A stretch of 60,577 nt of DNA from Candidatus Avelusimicrobium caledoniensis (GCA_900315795.1 ONAM01000005.1:1-60577); one strand, 5' to 3'; positions 25,745 through 34,594 are shown, counted from the stretch's first letter. Notes: a model not told the origin generated them from the sequence alone. Numbers and translations are program-made.

Positions 25745-26670
25745 CAACACAAATTGATTTACTCATTATCGGTGCCGGGCCTGCGGGATGCAGTGCGGCT
25801 ATTTACGCCGTGCGCGCGGGTGTTAAAACCGTGATTGCCGGGGGAAGTGTGCCGGGCGGACAATTATTACAAACCAGTGAAATTGAAAATTACGCCGGTT
25901 TTGTAAACCCCGTCGGCGGTTTTGAAATGATGGACGCTATGCACAAACAATGCAAACGCTTGGGCGTAGAATTTACTTCTGACGAAGTAACAAAAATTGA
26001 AGGCGAACACCCGCCTTTTACCGTGACGTGTGCGGGGGGAAAAACATATCAGGCGACTAGCGTTATTATCGCTACGGGAGCCAAAGCGCGTTGGCTCAAT
26101 TTGCCCGAAGAAGAAAAACTGCGCGGCAAAGGGGTATCGGCCTGCGCAACGTGCGACGGATTTTTTATGCGCGGCAAAGAGGTGTGCGTGGTGGGGGGCG
26201 GAAATACGGCGTTTGAAGATGCGCTTTTTCTCGCCCAATTTTGCCCGAAAGTGTATTTAGTTCACCGCCGCGAGGGTTTCCGCGCCGACCAAGTTACCGT
26301 AGAACAAGCGCGTAAAAACCCCAAAATTGAATTTGTATTAAATGTAGTGCCGGAGAAAATTTTAGGGGACGAATTTGTGACCGGGCTTCGCGTGAAAAAC
26401 GTGCAGACGGGGGAAACGAAAGATCTAGCTGTTAGCGGCGTATTTGTCGCTATCGGGGCTGAGCCGCAAACGGCGTTTTTAAAAGACTCATTGGTGGCCC
26501 TGTCCGATACCGGGCTTGTACTGGCCGACGAGCGTACCCATACCACCATTGAGGGTATCTTCGCCGCCGGAGATTGTGCCGATAAACATTACCGCCAAGC
26601 GATCATTGCCGCCGGATCCGGTGCCAAAGCCGGTATTGAGGCGGCGGCTTTTATCAATAAACACCGCTAA
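25741..26670 (+). CDS. trxB: Thioredoxin reductase
   Basis: A 309-residue flavoprotein that uses NADPH to reduce thioredoxin. FAD motif GAGPAGCSAAIYAVRAG (11-27), redox pair C135-A-T-C138, NADPH motif GGGNTAFEDALFLA and the C-terminal FAD motif GIFAAGDCADK. Normal length. The last gene of the MFS-DUF4321-maf-trxB unit, followed by a terminator. Confidence 0.96.
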   Translation: MTTQIDLLIIGAGPAGCSAAIYAVRAGVKTVIAGGSVPGGQLLQTSEIENYAGFVNPVGGFEMMDAMHKQCKRLGVEFTSDEVTKIEGEHPPFTVTCAGGKTYQATSVIIATGAKARWLNLPEEEKLRGKGVSACATCDGFFMRGKEVCVVGGGNTAFEDALFLAQFCPKVYLVHRREGFRADQVTVEQARKNPKIEFVLNVVPEKILGDEFVTGLRVKNVQTGETKDLAVSGVFVAIGAEPQTAFLKDSLVALSDTGLVLADERTHTTIEGIFAAGDCADKHYRQAIIAAGSGAKAGIEAAAFINKHR

Positions 26671-26691
26671 ATTAAAACTTTTTGAGCAAAT

Positions 26692-26719
26692 AAGGCCCAC
26701 GATACAAGTGGGCCTTTTG
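26692..26719 (+). terminator. Terminator after trxB
   Basis: Stem AAGGCCCAC / GTGGGCCTT with a 7-nt loop, then TT. Confidence 0.7.
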
Positions 26720-26793
26720 GCCCTTGTCCGGTTACATTTCTTTTGTAATAATAGAAAAGTAAGCTAGATACTTATTTAAAAAAGGAGTAGAAC

Positions 26794-27519
26794 ATGAATA
26801 TTAAAAAAACGGTAGGCCTGGTATGTTGTGTATTAGGGCTTGCTAACTTGTCTTACGCCGGAGGGTGGCCGAAACTTAAACTATTTCGCCCTAAGACTTC
26901 CGGAAATCTTTTACCCGGCGTGCCCGGTCAGGGGTTTGCCCCCTTGTCCGTAGCCAATTTGGAATTAGGCCGTATGATGATACAACCGACGTTGCCCCAA
27001 ATCGGCGGTACTGCGTATACCCGTCAAGTGGCGTTGGGGGACCGGATTTCCCAATTCGCTCCCAAAGTTTCGGAAAGATTGGTTGCCTCGCGCGTGCTTG
27101 CCAGCCAGTTCCCCGGTTTTGAAATGAACTTCTCCAAATCGTATGCGGCATTTAAAGAAAGCACCGATCTTTCGTGGACGCGGGAATTAACAGATATGTT
27201 AAAAACTGCCTACGGCTTGCAGGCGCAATTTGCCGGCAGTTTTGAAACTTCCTTGCAAAATGTAGTTTCTCTTGCGGACCGTGCGCCGTTTAGATGGCAA
27301 ACCGCCTCGGTTGCTTTGGAAGATGCGTGGTACGGCGGTATGCAAAAAAAATCGGGTTTTTTTATCATTCGTGTCAAAGCACCGATTTTGCCGGAAGGAA
27401 CAGATGTGCTGTTGTTAGATATGAAAAACCGCCAGTTTATCTCGCTTAGCAAGAGTATCTTTGAAGCGGAACGCCAAGCGGCGAAAGCGGCAGAAATTGT
27501 CCCGGAGGAACAGAAATAA
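26794..27519 (+). CDS. Secreted protein of unknown function
   Basis: A 241-residue protein with a Sec signal peptide (hydrophobic to residue 21, cleavage after SYA). The mature part starts GGWPKLKLFRP; it has few cysteines and no family I recognise. A segment near residues 180-215 (FFIIRVKAPILPEGTDVLLL) may be a beta-hairpin. SD AAAAGGAG. It stands alone, followed by a terminator at 27592. Confidence 0.7.
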   Translation: MNIKKTVGLVCCVLGLANLSYAGGWPKLKLFRPKTSGNLLPGVPGQGFAPLSVANLELGRMMIQPTLPQIGGTAYTRQVALGDRISQFAPKVSERLVASRVLASQFPGFEMNFSKSYAAFKESTDLSWTRELTDMLKTAYGLQAQFAGSFETSLQNVVSLADRAPFRWQTASVALEDAWYGGMQKKSGFFIIRVKAPILPEGTDVLLLDMKNRQFISLSKSIFEAERQAAKAAEIVPEEQK

Positions 27520-27591
27520 TAAGCAAACAGAAAAGGACAAGCCGATTGCGAATAAAGAGTTGAAAAGCGCAATTTTTAGATAAGTATTTAG

Positions 27592-27619
27592 AGCCCCCTT
27601 TTATGAAGGGGGCTTTTTT
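27592..27619 (+). terminator. Terminator after the secreted-protein gene
   Basis: Stem AGCCCCCTT / AAGGGGGCT with a 5-nt loop, then T6. The rest of the gap up to 27824 holds the repeat at 27706 and the pilin promoter at 27771. Confidence 0.85.
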
Positions 27620-27705
27620 GTACCCGTGCTGGCCGCCCCCTAGGCGGCCTTCTTTTGCTAGCTTTTCTGAGGCCAGAAAAGCGGAGAGGGACTTTTCTGT
27701 ATATA

Positions 27706-27762
27706 TTTTTCTCTCGCTCGTCATCCCGCAGAGTTTCTATGCGGGATATAGCGAGAGAAAAA
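27706..27762. repeat. Two-tier palindromic repeat, copy 2
   Basis: Identical over 57 bp to bases 1-57, and again placed about 10 bp upstream of a poly-T pilin promoter. Outer arm 13 bp, inner arm 8 bp, loop 9 nt. Confidence 0.9.
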
Positions 27763-27770
27763 AATAAAAC

Positions 27771-27798
27771 TTGACATCGTTTTTTTTTTTGCTACATT
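27771..27798 (+). promoter_or_regulatory. Poly-T spacer promoter of pilin 27825
   Basis: TTGACA 27771-27776, T11 27780-27790 and TACATT 27793-27798; spacer 16 bp. Nearly identical to the promoter at 65-92. Confidence 0.8.
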
Positions 27799-27824
27799 TT
27801 ATTTGATGAAACAAAGGAGGTTGT

Positions 27825-28349
27825 ATGAAGAACAACAACAAAGCATTTACGCTCATTGAGCTTTTAGTCGTTGTGTTAATCATCGGTATTTTAGCGGCGG
27901 TGGCGTTGCCGCAGTACGAAAAATCGGTAATGAAAAGCCGCTATTCTTCGCTGATGGCTTTGACCGATGCGCTGGCTCAGGCCGAAGAAACCTACTATAT
28001 GGCAAATGGGGAATATACGCAAGACTTTGAGGCCTTGGCGGTGGAACTATCGGGCTGTACGCTTAGCGCGAGCAAAACCACCTGTACCTATCCGTGGGGA
28101 AAGTGTACGTTAGATAAATATAATGAACGTGTGGCGTGTGCAGATACCCAACGATTAAATAACGCGTATGCTATCTATTTCCCGCATGGGCCGCGGTTTC
28201 ATGGTACGCATGGCTATCAAGTTTGCTTTTCTTTTTCGGCGAGTAAGAATGATAAATACGGTAAATTGTGCGAATCGGTGGGGGCCCAGTATTTTACCAA
28301 AGAGAACGACTGTACGGGGTGGGGGGCGTGTTTCGTCTATAAATTTTGA
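27825..28349 (+). CDS. Type IV pilin / pseudopilin-like prepilin
   Basis: A 174-residue prepilin with a 7-residue leader MKNNNKA, A|F cleavage and the standard helix. The mature domain has YYMANGEYTQDFEALAVEL after the helix and three cysteine pairs (CTLSASKTTC, CTLDKYNERVAC, CFSFSASKNDKYGKLC). Same subgroup as the pilins at 119 and 53350. The upstream 120 bp (repeat, promoter, SD) are almost a copy of those of the first pilin in the window, whereas the C-terminal halves differ. Confidence 0.9.
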   Translation: MKNNNKAFTLIELLVVVLIIGILAAVALPQYEKSVMKSRYSSLMALTDALAQAEETYYMANGEYTQDFEALAVELSGCTLSASKTTCTYPWGKCTLDKYNERVACADTQRLNNAYAIYFPHGPRFHGTHGYQVCFSFSASKNDKYGKLCESVGAQYFTKENDCTGWGACFVYKF

Positions 28350-29451
28350 TAGATAGCGTAGCTAACGATCACAACGGGTGGGGGGAGAAACAAAAAATTT
28401 TATAGTTCTTCCCCCTTTTTTAATACCTAATTTCCCCCTTTTCTTATGGGTCGTAATTCCTATTTTATGTGCTGGGAAGCCCTTTGCCGCTAACCTGTGT
28501 GTTTTCCCGAAAATCTTTTTAGTTCGCTAACGTGCATGTCTTTCTTTGCGTTCGTCCGGTTTGTGTGCTTGTTGTTACATATCCCTTATTTTATACCGGC
28601 TTTGGTTTTTACTTTTCTGTTTGGGGCCTATGATCTTAAATTAGGTCCGGTTACCCCCTGTTTTTATTGGAAAATGGGGGGAGTAGCCAAATTGACGAAA
28701 ATACTTAAATTTTAAGGACTTTTAAAATCGCCTATTTTATTTTACCCCATATCCTAGGTACCCCCAAATCGTTCTGGGGCGTTTTAAGCGATTGGCCAAA
28801 AAATGCAAAATTAAGTTAAATTTTGCATTTTTTAATATGTAAAAATAGAGCTGTTTTTAAAACCGTAATTTTAAATTTTTTTGTAATTTTGCGCGGCTTG
28901 CTCAGTTCACTTTACTGCTAAAAAACAAAATCTATAAATTGTATAAGTTTAATAGAAAAAAGTTTTAAATATTATGTATAAAACGAAAAAATCAAATAAT
29001 GAATATAGCTTGTTTTATTCTTCGTTTTTCCCTTAAATAATTAACATAATAAAAATTATCGTTAGTAAAATAAACCTGTCAAATAACCCTATTTTTCCCC
29101 CACTTAGCCCAGTTAAGCTGTGGAATTTGATTTGGCTGTTCTTAGGGTTATTAAAAATGGGGAAAAAGTTAAAAAATCTAATTTGACAACTTAGATTTGA
29201 ATTTTAAAGGGGTTTCCCCCACGCCAAGTTTGAGGGGGCTAAAAATTGGCTAAAAGGGGGTATCAAAAAAAGCCAAAAAAGGCGGGGAAAATATTATCCG
29301 GTGGTACTAAAAAGGGCGTCAATAAGGGGTTCAAAAGTGCTGAAAAAGTCCCCCGGCGCAGATGCTAAAAAGGGGAATAAGCCGGGTATAAATCGGTTTT
29401 TTCTCCCCCCACATTGTAGAAGAAAATAAGGGCGCGTGGCCCGGGCCGGGT
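28350..29451. other. Gene-free AT-rich region bounded by an inverted repeat
   Basis: About 1.1 kb without a convincing gene. A perfect 13-bp inverted repeat GTGGGGGGAGAAA sits at 28378-28390 and, inverted, at 29400-29412. Inside are runs of C or G next to A/T tracts, a 15-bp hairpin at 28798-28833 and an AAATCTAA/TTAGATTT hairpin near 29174-29198. The part from about 28800 to 29060 is very AT-rich. A 72-codon frame at 28497 has no SD and low-complexity content. Together with 30139-30476 this is the longest non-coding stretch in the window. Confidence 0.6.
28798..28833. repeat. 15-bp perfect hairpin in the gene-free region
   Basis: AAAAAATGCAAAATT pairs with AATTTTGCATTTTTT around a 6-nt loop. 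A and T runs on the two sides allow it to act as a terminator on either strand, or as a cruciform. Confidence 0.7.
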
Positions 29452-30099
29452 TTATAACAGCCCTTGGGCTTTCTTTTCGGCCAGTACAAAGGCGTGAGCC
29501 AGCCCTGCCGGGGTAAGCATATATAAGCGGCTGCGTTTGGCTCCTTGGCAGAGCAAAAAGCTAAGCTTTTGGGCCGGAGCCAGTAAGCGGTCTAGCCGCC
29601 CCGTTTCAAAGCCCGATTTGGCCAGCGCGCGGGAAAGCCACAGCGCGCTACACCCGTCTTTTTGCAATAGCTCCTTTCCCCCCGCCAGTAAAATCAGCGC
29701 GGCATCATCAGCGGATAAGTGAAATTTCCGTCGTAAATACAGGTTATCCCCCTCTTGGGTAAGCAGTTGTTCCCATACGCGTGTGGAAGAAAAGACAGGT
29801 TTATCGTCGGTAGCGGCAGCCCTCTGGGCTATTTTTTTCGTTTCGGACGCGTACGAGCCCGGAGCGGTGGCGTACATACGCGGGGTAAGCGTGCCGGATA
29901 CGGACGTATCCTCTTGCGGGATCGTCCGCGCTGATGGGTCGGCCACAGGGCGCGCGGAAGAGGTTAGCGGTTTCTTTTTAACGAGGGCCAAAAAATAATC
30001 GCGTTGTTTTTCTACAAAATCTAATGAGCCCTCGGCCTCAAATTCTTCGCCGTTGGCGAACTTAAACCGGATTTTTTGATTCTTTCCCATGTCGTTCAT
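29452..30099 (-). CDS. Unknown protein next to the putative origin
   Basis: A 215-residue protein with no signal peptide or membrane segment. The N-terminal 45 residues (KIRFKFANGEEFEAEGSLDFVEK) look like a small beta domain; residues 45-105 are a Pro/Ser/Thr-rich linker; the C-terminal 110 residues are helical, with LSADDAALILLAGGKELLQ and a basic KRSRLYML near the end. The C-terminal part could be a winged-helix-like DNA-binding domain (weak inference). SD AAGGAAG before the ATG at 30099; the frame stays open 13 codons upstream. It sits alone between two AT-rich non-coding stretches that share a hairpin motif. Confidence 0.6.
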   Translation of the reverse strand: MNDMGKNQKIRFKFANGEEFEAEGSLDFVEKQRDYFLALVKKKPLTSSARPVADPSARTIPQEDTSVSGTLTPRMYATAPGSYASETKKIAQRAAATDDKPVFSSTRVWEQLLTQEGDNLYLRRKFHLSADDAALILLAGGKELLQKDGCSALWLSRALAKSGFETGRLDRLLAPAQKLSFLLCQGAKRSRLYMLTPAGLAHAFVLAEKKAQGLL

Positions 30100-30128
30100 A
30101 AAAAACGCTTCCTTTTTTGCAAAATGAG

Positions 30129-30234
30129 TTTTCCACACACGTTATCCACGCGGATAAGACATATAATAAAATTTTTTCTGTCTTATGTCAATATATGCTA
30201 TTATATGTCTTTTTATGTCAAAAACTGGGGATAA
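30129..30234. other. DnaA-box-like cluster (candidate origin part)
   Basis: TTTTCCACA (30129-30137) fits the DnaA-box consensus TTWTNCACA. TTATCCACG (30142-30150) and, on the minus strand, TTATCCCCA (30226-30234) each differ by one base from TTATCCACA. A 10-bp inverted repeat GACATATAAT / ATTATATGTC (30158-30167 and 30200-30209) and repeated TTATGTCA words lie between them. Confidence 0.4.
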
Positions 30235-30315
30235 GCTGCTTTCTCAGACGGTAAGCTTGGCAGGGGACGCAAAAAAACTTATGTCGGTTTGTCAAAAACA
30301 GGGGTATAGAATAGG

Positions 30316-30356
30316 GCAAAAAAATCTAATATAACAATTTGACTTAGATTTTTTGC
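30316..30356. repeat. AATCTAA/TTAGATT hairpin
   Basis: GCAAAAAAATCTAA (30316-30329) pairs with TTAGATTTTTTGC (30344-30356) apart from one extra A. The AAATCTAA core and the TTTGAC in the loop recur in the hairpin at 29174-29198. Confidence 0.55.
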
Positions 30357-30401
30357 CGCGTGGCGCGCACAAAATTTTGGGCAGATTTTGAAAATAAAAA
30401 G

Positions 30402-30424
30402 TTGGGGTAGCTCAGCTACCCCAA
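30402..30424 (-). terminator. Terminator of pilin 30477-31028
   Basis: A perfect 11-bp stem TTGGGGTAGCT / AGCTACCCCAA with a 1-nt centre, followed on the minus strand by CTTTTTATTTT. Confidence 0.65.
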
Positions 30425-30476
30425 AATGCGGAAAAAGCGAAAATGCAAAATCAGGTGCGATTTTGCGGAGCAAGAA

Positions 30477-31028
30477 TTAAGGCAGTGGCGCAAAATACGT
30501 GCCGCTTGCTCCAAAGATTTTTTTACAGTAATCCCCAGCTGGTTTATTAAACGTAAACCCGTTTCCGCCTCCGGTGTAGTGATTTTCAAGACAAAGTAGT
30601 TTATTAAGAGGAGTAGATGTCTTATCCGAATATACATGTCCCAACATATATATAAATCCCGCCCCCGCATACGGGCCGGAAATACGACCAACGGATATTC
30701 CGTATCCCTTTGCTTCATAATATAGTTGTAAACTCCAATCATTATTAGAAGCAACATCACATCCCCGGCTAGAGCCGGCAATCCAGATTTGGGAACCCGT
30801 CCACGGGATATCTACGGCGAGTTCATCAAATGTAGTAGCATATTCCCCGTTAGCCATGTGGTAGGCCTCTTGCGCGGCGGCTACGGTGCGAATCATGGCA
30901 AACGCTTGGGCGGCTTTACTTTTTTCTACCGCTTTTTGATACTGCGGCAATGCCACGGCGGCCAATATGCCGATAATGAGTACGACGACGAGTAGTTCTA
31001 TTAACGTAAATGCTTGTTTGTTTTTCAT
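30477..31028 (-). CDS. Type IV pilin / pseudopilin-like prepilin
   Basis: A 183-residue prepilin with the 6-residue leader MKNKQA and the standard helix. It belongs to a second subgroup with the pilins at 36271 and 48602: FDELAVDIPWTGSQ, then DWSLQLYY, SGPYAGAGF and a C-terminal disulfide pair ending GDYCKKIFGA. SD AAGGAG before the ATG; it is read from a poly-A spacer promoter. Confidence 0.9.
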   Translation of the reverse strand: MKNKQAFTLIELLVVVLIIGILAAVALPQYQKAVEKSKAAQAFAMIRTVAAAQEAYHMANGEYATTFDELAVDIPWTGSQIWIAGSSRGCDVASNNDWSLQLYYEAKGYGISVGRISGPYAGAGFIYMLGHVYSDKTSTPLNKLLCLENHYTGGGNGFTFNKPAGDYCKKIFGASGTYFAPLP

Positions 31029-31064
31029 ATTGTTTGCTCCTTAAAGTATTTTTACTGCCCCTTT

Positions 31065-31092
31065 ATTATCGTTTTTTTTTTTGATTTGTCAA
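31065..31092 (-). promoter_or_regulatory. Poly-A spacer promoter of pilin 30477
   Basis: On the minus strand: TTGACA (31087-31092), AATC, A11, C, GATAAT (31065-31070). Spacer 16 bp. The strand opposite the gene carries the T run. Confidence 0.8.
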
Positions 31093-31214
31093 CTCCCTTG
31101 CCGGGGTGCTCGCCGCACGGGCAAAGAGGCCTAGGAACTCTGTTTGTGTTAGGTGTTATCTTCCGCAAAACGGGTTTGTATGCAAGTCTGCGAGTGCCGC
31201 GACGGGAAAAGTAG

Positions 31215-31226
31215 TAAAATAGAAAT
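31215..31226 (+). promoter_or_regulatory. -10 box 6 nt before mutY start (leaderless candidate)
   Basis: TAAAAT at 31215-31220, then AGAAAT and ATG at 31227; no SD. Confidence 0.4.
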
Positions 31227-32237
31227 ATGAAAAGTTTTTCCCCCACCTTGCTCGCGTGGTACAAAGCCAATAAACGCAGTTTACCGTTTAGGGATACGCA
31301 CAATGCATATTTAATTTGGTTGTCTGAAATTATCTTCCAACAGACGCGTATTTCGCAAGGGCTTGCCTACTACGAGAAATTTGCCAAAAGGTTTCCCACC
31401 CCCGCAGCACTCGCCGCGGCGGATGAGGACGAAGTATTAAAACTTTGGCAAGGGCTGGGCTACTATTCGCGCGCGCGCAATTTGCACGCCGCCGCCAAAA
31501 GCATGAACGGAAAATTCCCCACCACCTACGACGGCGTGCGCGCCTTAAAAGGCGTGGGCGATTATACCGCCGCGGCGATATGTTCCATGGCGTACAATAT
31601 GCCTTATGCCGTTGTAGACGGAAATGTGTACCGGGTACTTTCGCGCGTGTTCGGAATTAACACTCCCATTGATACTACCGAGGGGAAAAAAGAATTTACC
31701 GCATTGGCGCAACAATTATTGGATAAAAAATTGCCCGGCGATTTTAATCAAGCGATCATGGACTTTGGGGCCATGGTGTGCACGCCGCAAGCGCCTCAAT
31801 GCTTATTATGCCCACTTAGTAAGGCGTGCGTGGCCCGACGGAAAAATTGCGCAGACAAATTGCCCGTTAAAGCGCAAAAAACAAAAGTGAGCGAGCGGTT
31901 TTTCCATTATATATACGTAGAACAGGGCGGCTATACGTGGCTGCACAAACGCGGCGCGGGCGATATTTGGCAAAATTTGTATGAACTCCCCCTCGTGGAA
32001 ACAAGCAAGGGCGGCGTGCTAACCAAAAAGCCCGCGTGGTGCGGCCGTGCGACATTAACGCCCGTCGGCAGTTCCGTTAAACACATTTTATCGCACCGCA
32101 TTATTTGGGCGCAATTATATAAGGTAAAACTCCCCCCCGCCGCTAAAGTGCCCGCGGAATTTTTACGTATCAAAAAATCTTCGTTGGAAAACTACGCCGT
32201 GCCGCGGCTCGTGCAAAAACTGTTGGAAAAAATTTAA
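31227..32237 (+). CDS. mutY: A/G-specific adenine glycosylase
   Basis: A 336-residue base-excision repair enzyme removing adenine opposite 8-oxoguanine. The HhH-GPD core has WLSEIIFQQTR with catalytic Glu34, ALKGVGDYTAAAI (107-119) and catalytic Asp131 in AVVDGNV. The iron-sulfur cysteines are C185, C192, C195 and C201 with the canonical 6-2-5 spacing. The C-terminal NUDIX-like domain (residues 225-336) is present. Convergent 4-bp overlap with ldh. Confidence 0.96.
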   Translation: MKSFSPTLLAWYKANKRSLPFRDTHNAYLIWLSEIIFQQTRISQGLAYYEKFAKRFPTPAALAAADEDEVLKLWQGLGYYSRARNLHAAAKSMNGKFPTTYDGVRALKGVGDYTAAAICSMAYNMPYAVVDGNVYRVLSRVFGINTPIDTTEGKKEFTALAQQLLDKKLPGDFNQAIMDFGAMVCTPQAPQCLLCPLSKACVARRKNCADKLPVKAQKTKVSERFFHYIYVEQGGYTWLHKRGAGDIWQNLYELPLVETSKGGVLTKKPAWCGRATLTPVGSSVKHILSHRIIWAQLYKVKLPPAAKVPAEFLRIKKSSLENYAVPRLVQKLLEKI

Positions 32238-33196
32238 TCTTCCACGCCGGCGTCTTTGGCGATTTTTTTAAGCATATCGGCGGAAGATTTAAGAGCTAAT
32301 GCCTCATGCCCGTCTAAAGAAATCGGCATTTGCAGTTCCACTCCGTTTTTACCCACCACGGCGGGCATGCTGAGTGTGATATCACTAATTCCGTATGCGC
32401 CGTGCATTAAATTGGATACGGGGAGCACCGATTTTTCGTCGCGCACAATGGCTTCGCAAATGCGCTTAACCGCCATGGCAATTCCGTAGTATGTGGCTTT
32501 TTTGCGTGTAATAATTTCGTACGCGCTTTGTTTGACTTCTTCGGCAATTTTCCGCATGTGTTCGTCGTGGTTGTGTACGCCGCGCAAACTGCAAAATTTA
32601 TGTATCGGCACGCCCGCCACGTTGGCGGTGCTCCAAACGGCAATTTCGCTGTCGCCATGTTCCCCGACGATAAACGCGTGTACACTGCGGCTGTCTACAC
32701 CTAAGCGGTTGCCTAAAATTTCACGCAGGCGGGCCGTGTCTAACACGGTGCCGGAGCCGATCACGCGGCTTTCGGGCAGTCCGCTTAGTTTTAATGCGGT
32801 ATAAGTTAGAATATCCACGGGGTTGGCTACGACGAGTAAAATGCCTTTGTAATTGCGTTTTGTAATTTCCGGGATGATTTGCTTAAAAATACCGACGTTT
32901 TTTTGAACAAGGTCCAAGCGAGTTTCGCCCGGTTTTTGGTTGGCACCTGCCGTGATAATAATGATAGCGGCGTCTGTGATATCGTCGTACGTTCCGGCGT
33001 AAATTTTCATGGGGCGGGCGTACGCCTCGCCGTGGGAAATATCCATGGCTTCGCCTTCGGCTTTATTTTTGTCGCTGTCTAATAACACCATTTCGCTAAA
33101 AAGTCCGCTCTGCATCAGCGCAAACGCGCTTGCCGCGCCTACAAACCCACAGCCGATAACGGCTACTTTGCGGTCGTTTACGTCACAATTTGTCAT
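32234..33196 (-). CDS. ldh: L-lactate dehydrogenase
   Basis: A 320-residue NAD-dependent enzyme interconverting pyruvate and L-lactate. Rossmann loop IGCGFVGAASA (14-24), substrate loop NQKPGETR with Gln87 at the specificity position (Arg in malate dehydrogenases) and R93, then the catalytic motif GEHGDSE with His180. SD AAGGGG. It supports a fermentative metabolism that regenerates NAD. A palindromic repeat lies just upstream (33217). Confidence 0.93.
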   Translation of the reverse strand: MTNCDVNDRKVAVIGCGFVGAASAFALMQSGLFSEMVLLDSDKNKAEGEAMDISHGEAYARPMKIYAGTYDDITDAAIIIITAGANQKPGETRLDLVQKNVGIFKQIIPEITKRNYKGILLVVANPVDILTYTALKLSGLPESRVIGSGTVLDTARLREILGNRLGVDSRSVHAFIVGEHGDSEIAVWSTANVAGVPIHKFCSLRGVHNHDEHMRKIAEEVKQSAYEIITRKKATYYGIAMAVKRICEAIVRDEKSVLPVSNLMHGAYGISDITLSMPAVVGKNGVELQMPISLDGHEALALKSSADMLKKIAKDAGVED

Positions 33197-33216
33197 AGAT
33201 TTTTCCCCTTATTGTT

Positions 33217-33263
33217 GCCCCGCTATATCCCGGATTACAAATCTCCGGGATGACGAGCGGGGC
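33217..33263. repeat. Two-tier palindromic repeat, intergenic copy 3
   Basis: Outer arm GCCCCGCT / AGCGGGGC, then AT on one side and GACG on the other, and an inner arm ATCCCGG / CCGGGAT. Same design as the copy at 1-57 in opposite orientation, with different arm sequences. It lies between the ldh start and the FadL terminator. Confidence 0.8.
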
Positions 33264-33287
33264 GAGTAGTGTATCGTTATTATACGA

Positions 33288-33319
33288 AAAAAAACCCGCC
33301 TGTGTGGGCGGGTTTTTTG
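33288..33319 (-). terminator. Terminator after the FadL-like gene
   Basis: Stem AAAAAACCCGCC / GGCGGGTTTTTT; the T run on the minus strand suits the FadL-like gene ending at 33341. Confidence 0.8.
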
Positions 33320-33340
33320 TACTACAAATTACGGCAAGTA

Positions 33341-34594
33341 CTAAAACTTATACCCGAAGGTTAAGGCAACCATGTCGCTGCGGCCTTCGGAGTATTTCAT
33401 GGGTGTACGATAATACTGTTCGCTTGCCGTACCCGTTAAATCTTTTCCAAAGATGTGGGCGTAGGCAAAGTCGGCACTCCAAGTATCAGTTTTATAACCA
33501 AACCCGGCACTGACGATATGACGGTCATCTACAGGAACGAGTGTGTCCATGGAGTGTTTGTTAATTGGTGATTTATCAAATACGTATCCCGCGCGCACGG
33601 CCCAATTCTGGTTGAGTTTATATTCCGTACCGAAATTCAAACGGAACGTATCTTTGTAGCGTTTTTTATTATGAATAGTCGGAGCGGCTTCATCCCCTTC
33701 CGTATATTCAATAACGATTTGGTCGTATGCACTCCAAAACGTACCTACGATACCGGCTTCCAATACCCAGTTATCCGTGGCACGGAACGAAACTCCCGTG
33801 GAAATACTGTCCGGTAAATTAATAGAACCGGATGCGGAAGAATGTCGGACGATCTCTTGGGTGGGATTCAACGGATTATAAATGGTGTTTCCGCTAGCGG
33901 TGTGAATGTAACCGTCTAAATTTTGTTTGACTTTGGAGCGGTACATAGCACCGATAGCCCATTTTTCGGCCCATTCAGGGCGATATGTTAAAGAAAAGTT
34001 ACCCCCCCAACTAATACCGGTACCGTGAATTTCATAACTGTTGGCCGGAGTCATAACTTGAGAGTTTTGGGTAAAGTCAATCGTCATGGCTTCTAACCCC
34101 ATGGCTACGGAAAGTTGATCATTGGCTTTTACGGCAATCGTCGGAGTAAAAGAGAAAGTTTCTAACTTAACTTTATAGGCCAACATGCTACCAATCCACG
34201 TTTCACGGTTTTTGTAGGTACCACCTAAACCATAGCGGGAAAAACCACCTAACCCAAACGAAACATCATCGCTCCATTTATGGGTAATGTAAAAATTAGG
34301 CAATAACCATGTATCTTTTTTAAGCGTACGTGATTCTTGTTGATGCGTTAACGGGTTGGTTATTGTCGTTTTCGCATGCGCTTGTACAGCGGTGATACCT
34401 GCTTGAATTTGCGTACCTTCCAATTCGGTAATGAGGGACGGGTTCGTCGCCAAAGAGGCCGGTTCGGCATCGTTAGCCATTACGGCTCCACCCATAGCGG
34501 TAGAGCGGCCACTGTATTCATACAGGGCAAATCCTGCACCGAAAGACATCTCGGTTAGCAAGAGAGAGCACATCATAACTACTAGTTTTTTCAT
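33341..34594 (-). CDS. FadL/OmpP1-family outer-membrane transporter
   Basis: A 417-residue outer-membrane beta-barrel with a signal peptide ending SFG|A (residue 19-20). The N-terminal hatch ALYEYSGRSTAMGGAV followed by an ATNPSLI motif is typical of FadL/TodX proteins, which import hydrophobic compounds such as long-chain fatty acids. Alternating beta-strand pattern throughout, and a C-terminal aromatic residue (TFGYKF) for BAM recognition. SD AAGGAAAA. Confidence 0.9.
   Translation of the reverse strand: MKKLVVMMCSLLLTEMSFGAGFALYEYSGRSTAMGGAVMANDAEPASLATNPSLITELEGTQIQAGITAVQAHAKTTITNPLTHQQESRTLKKDTWLLPNFYITHKWSDDVSFGLGGFSRYGLGGTYKNRETWIGSMLAYKVKLETFSFTPTIAVKANDQLSVAMGLEAMTIDFTQNSQVMTPANSYEIHGTGISWGGNFSLTYRPEWAEKWAIGAMYRSKVKQNLDGYIHTASGNTIYNPLNPTQEIVRHSSASGSINLPDSISTGVSFRATDNWVLEAGIVGTFWSAYDQIVIEYTEGDEAAPTIHNKKRYKDTFRLNFGTEYKLNQNWAVRAGYVFDKSPINKHSMDTLVPVDDRHIVSAGFGYKTDTWSADFAYAHIFGKDLTGTASEQYYRTPMKYSEGRSDMVALTFGYKF

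Noticed and set aside
28497..28715. A 72-codon open frame in the gene-free region
   Set aside because: No SD or promoter, Phe-rich composition from AT-rich DNA, and no family resemblance.
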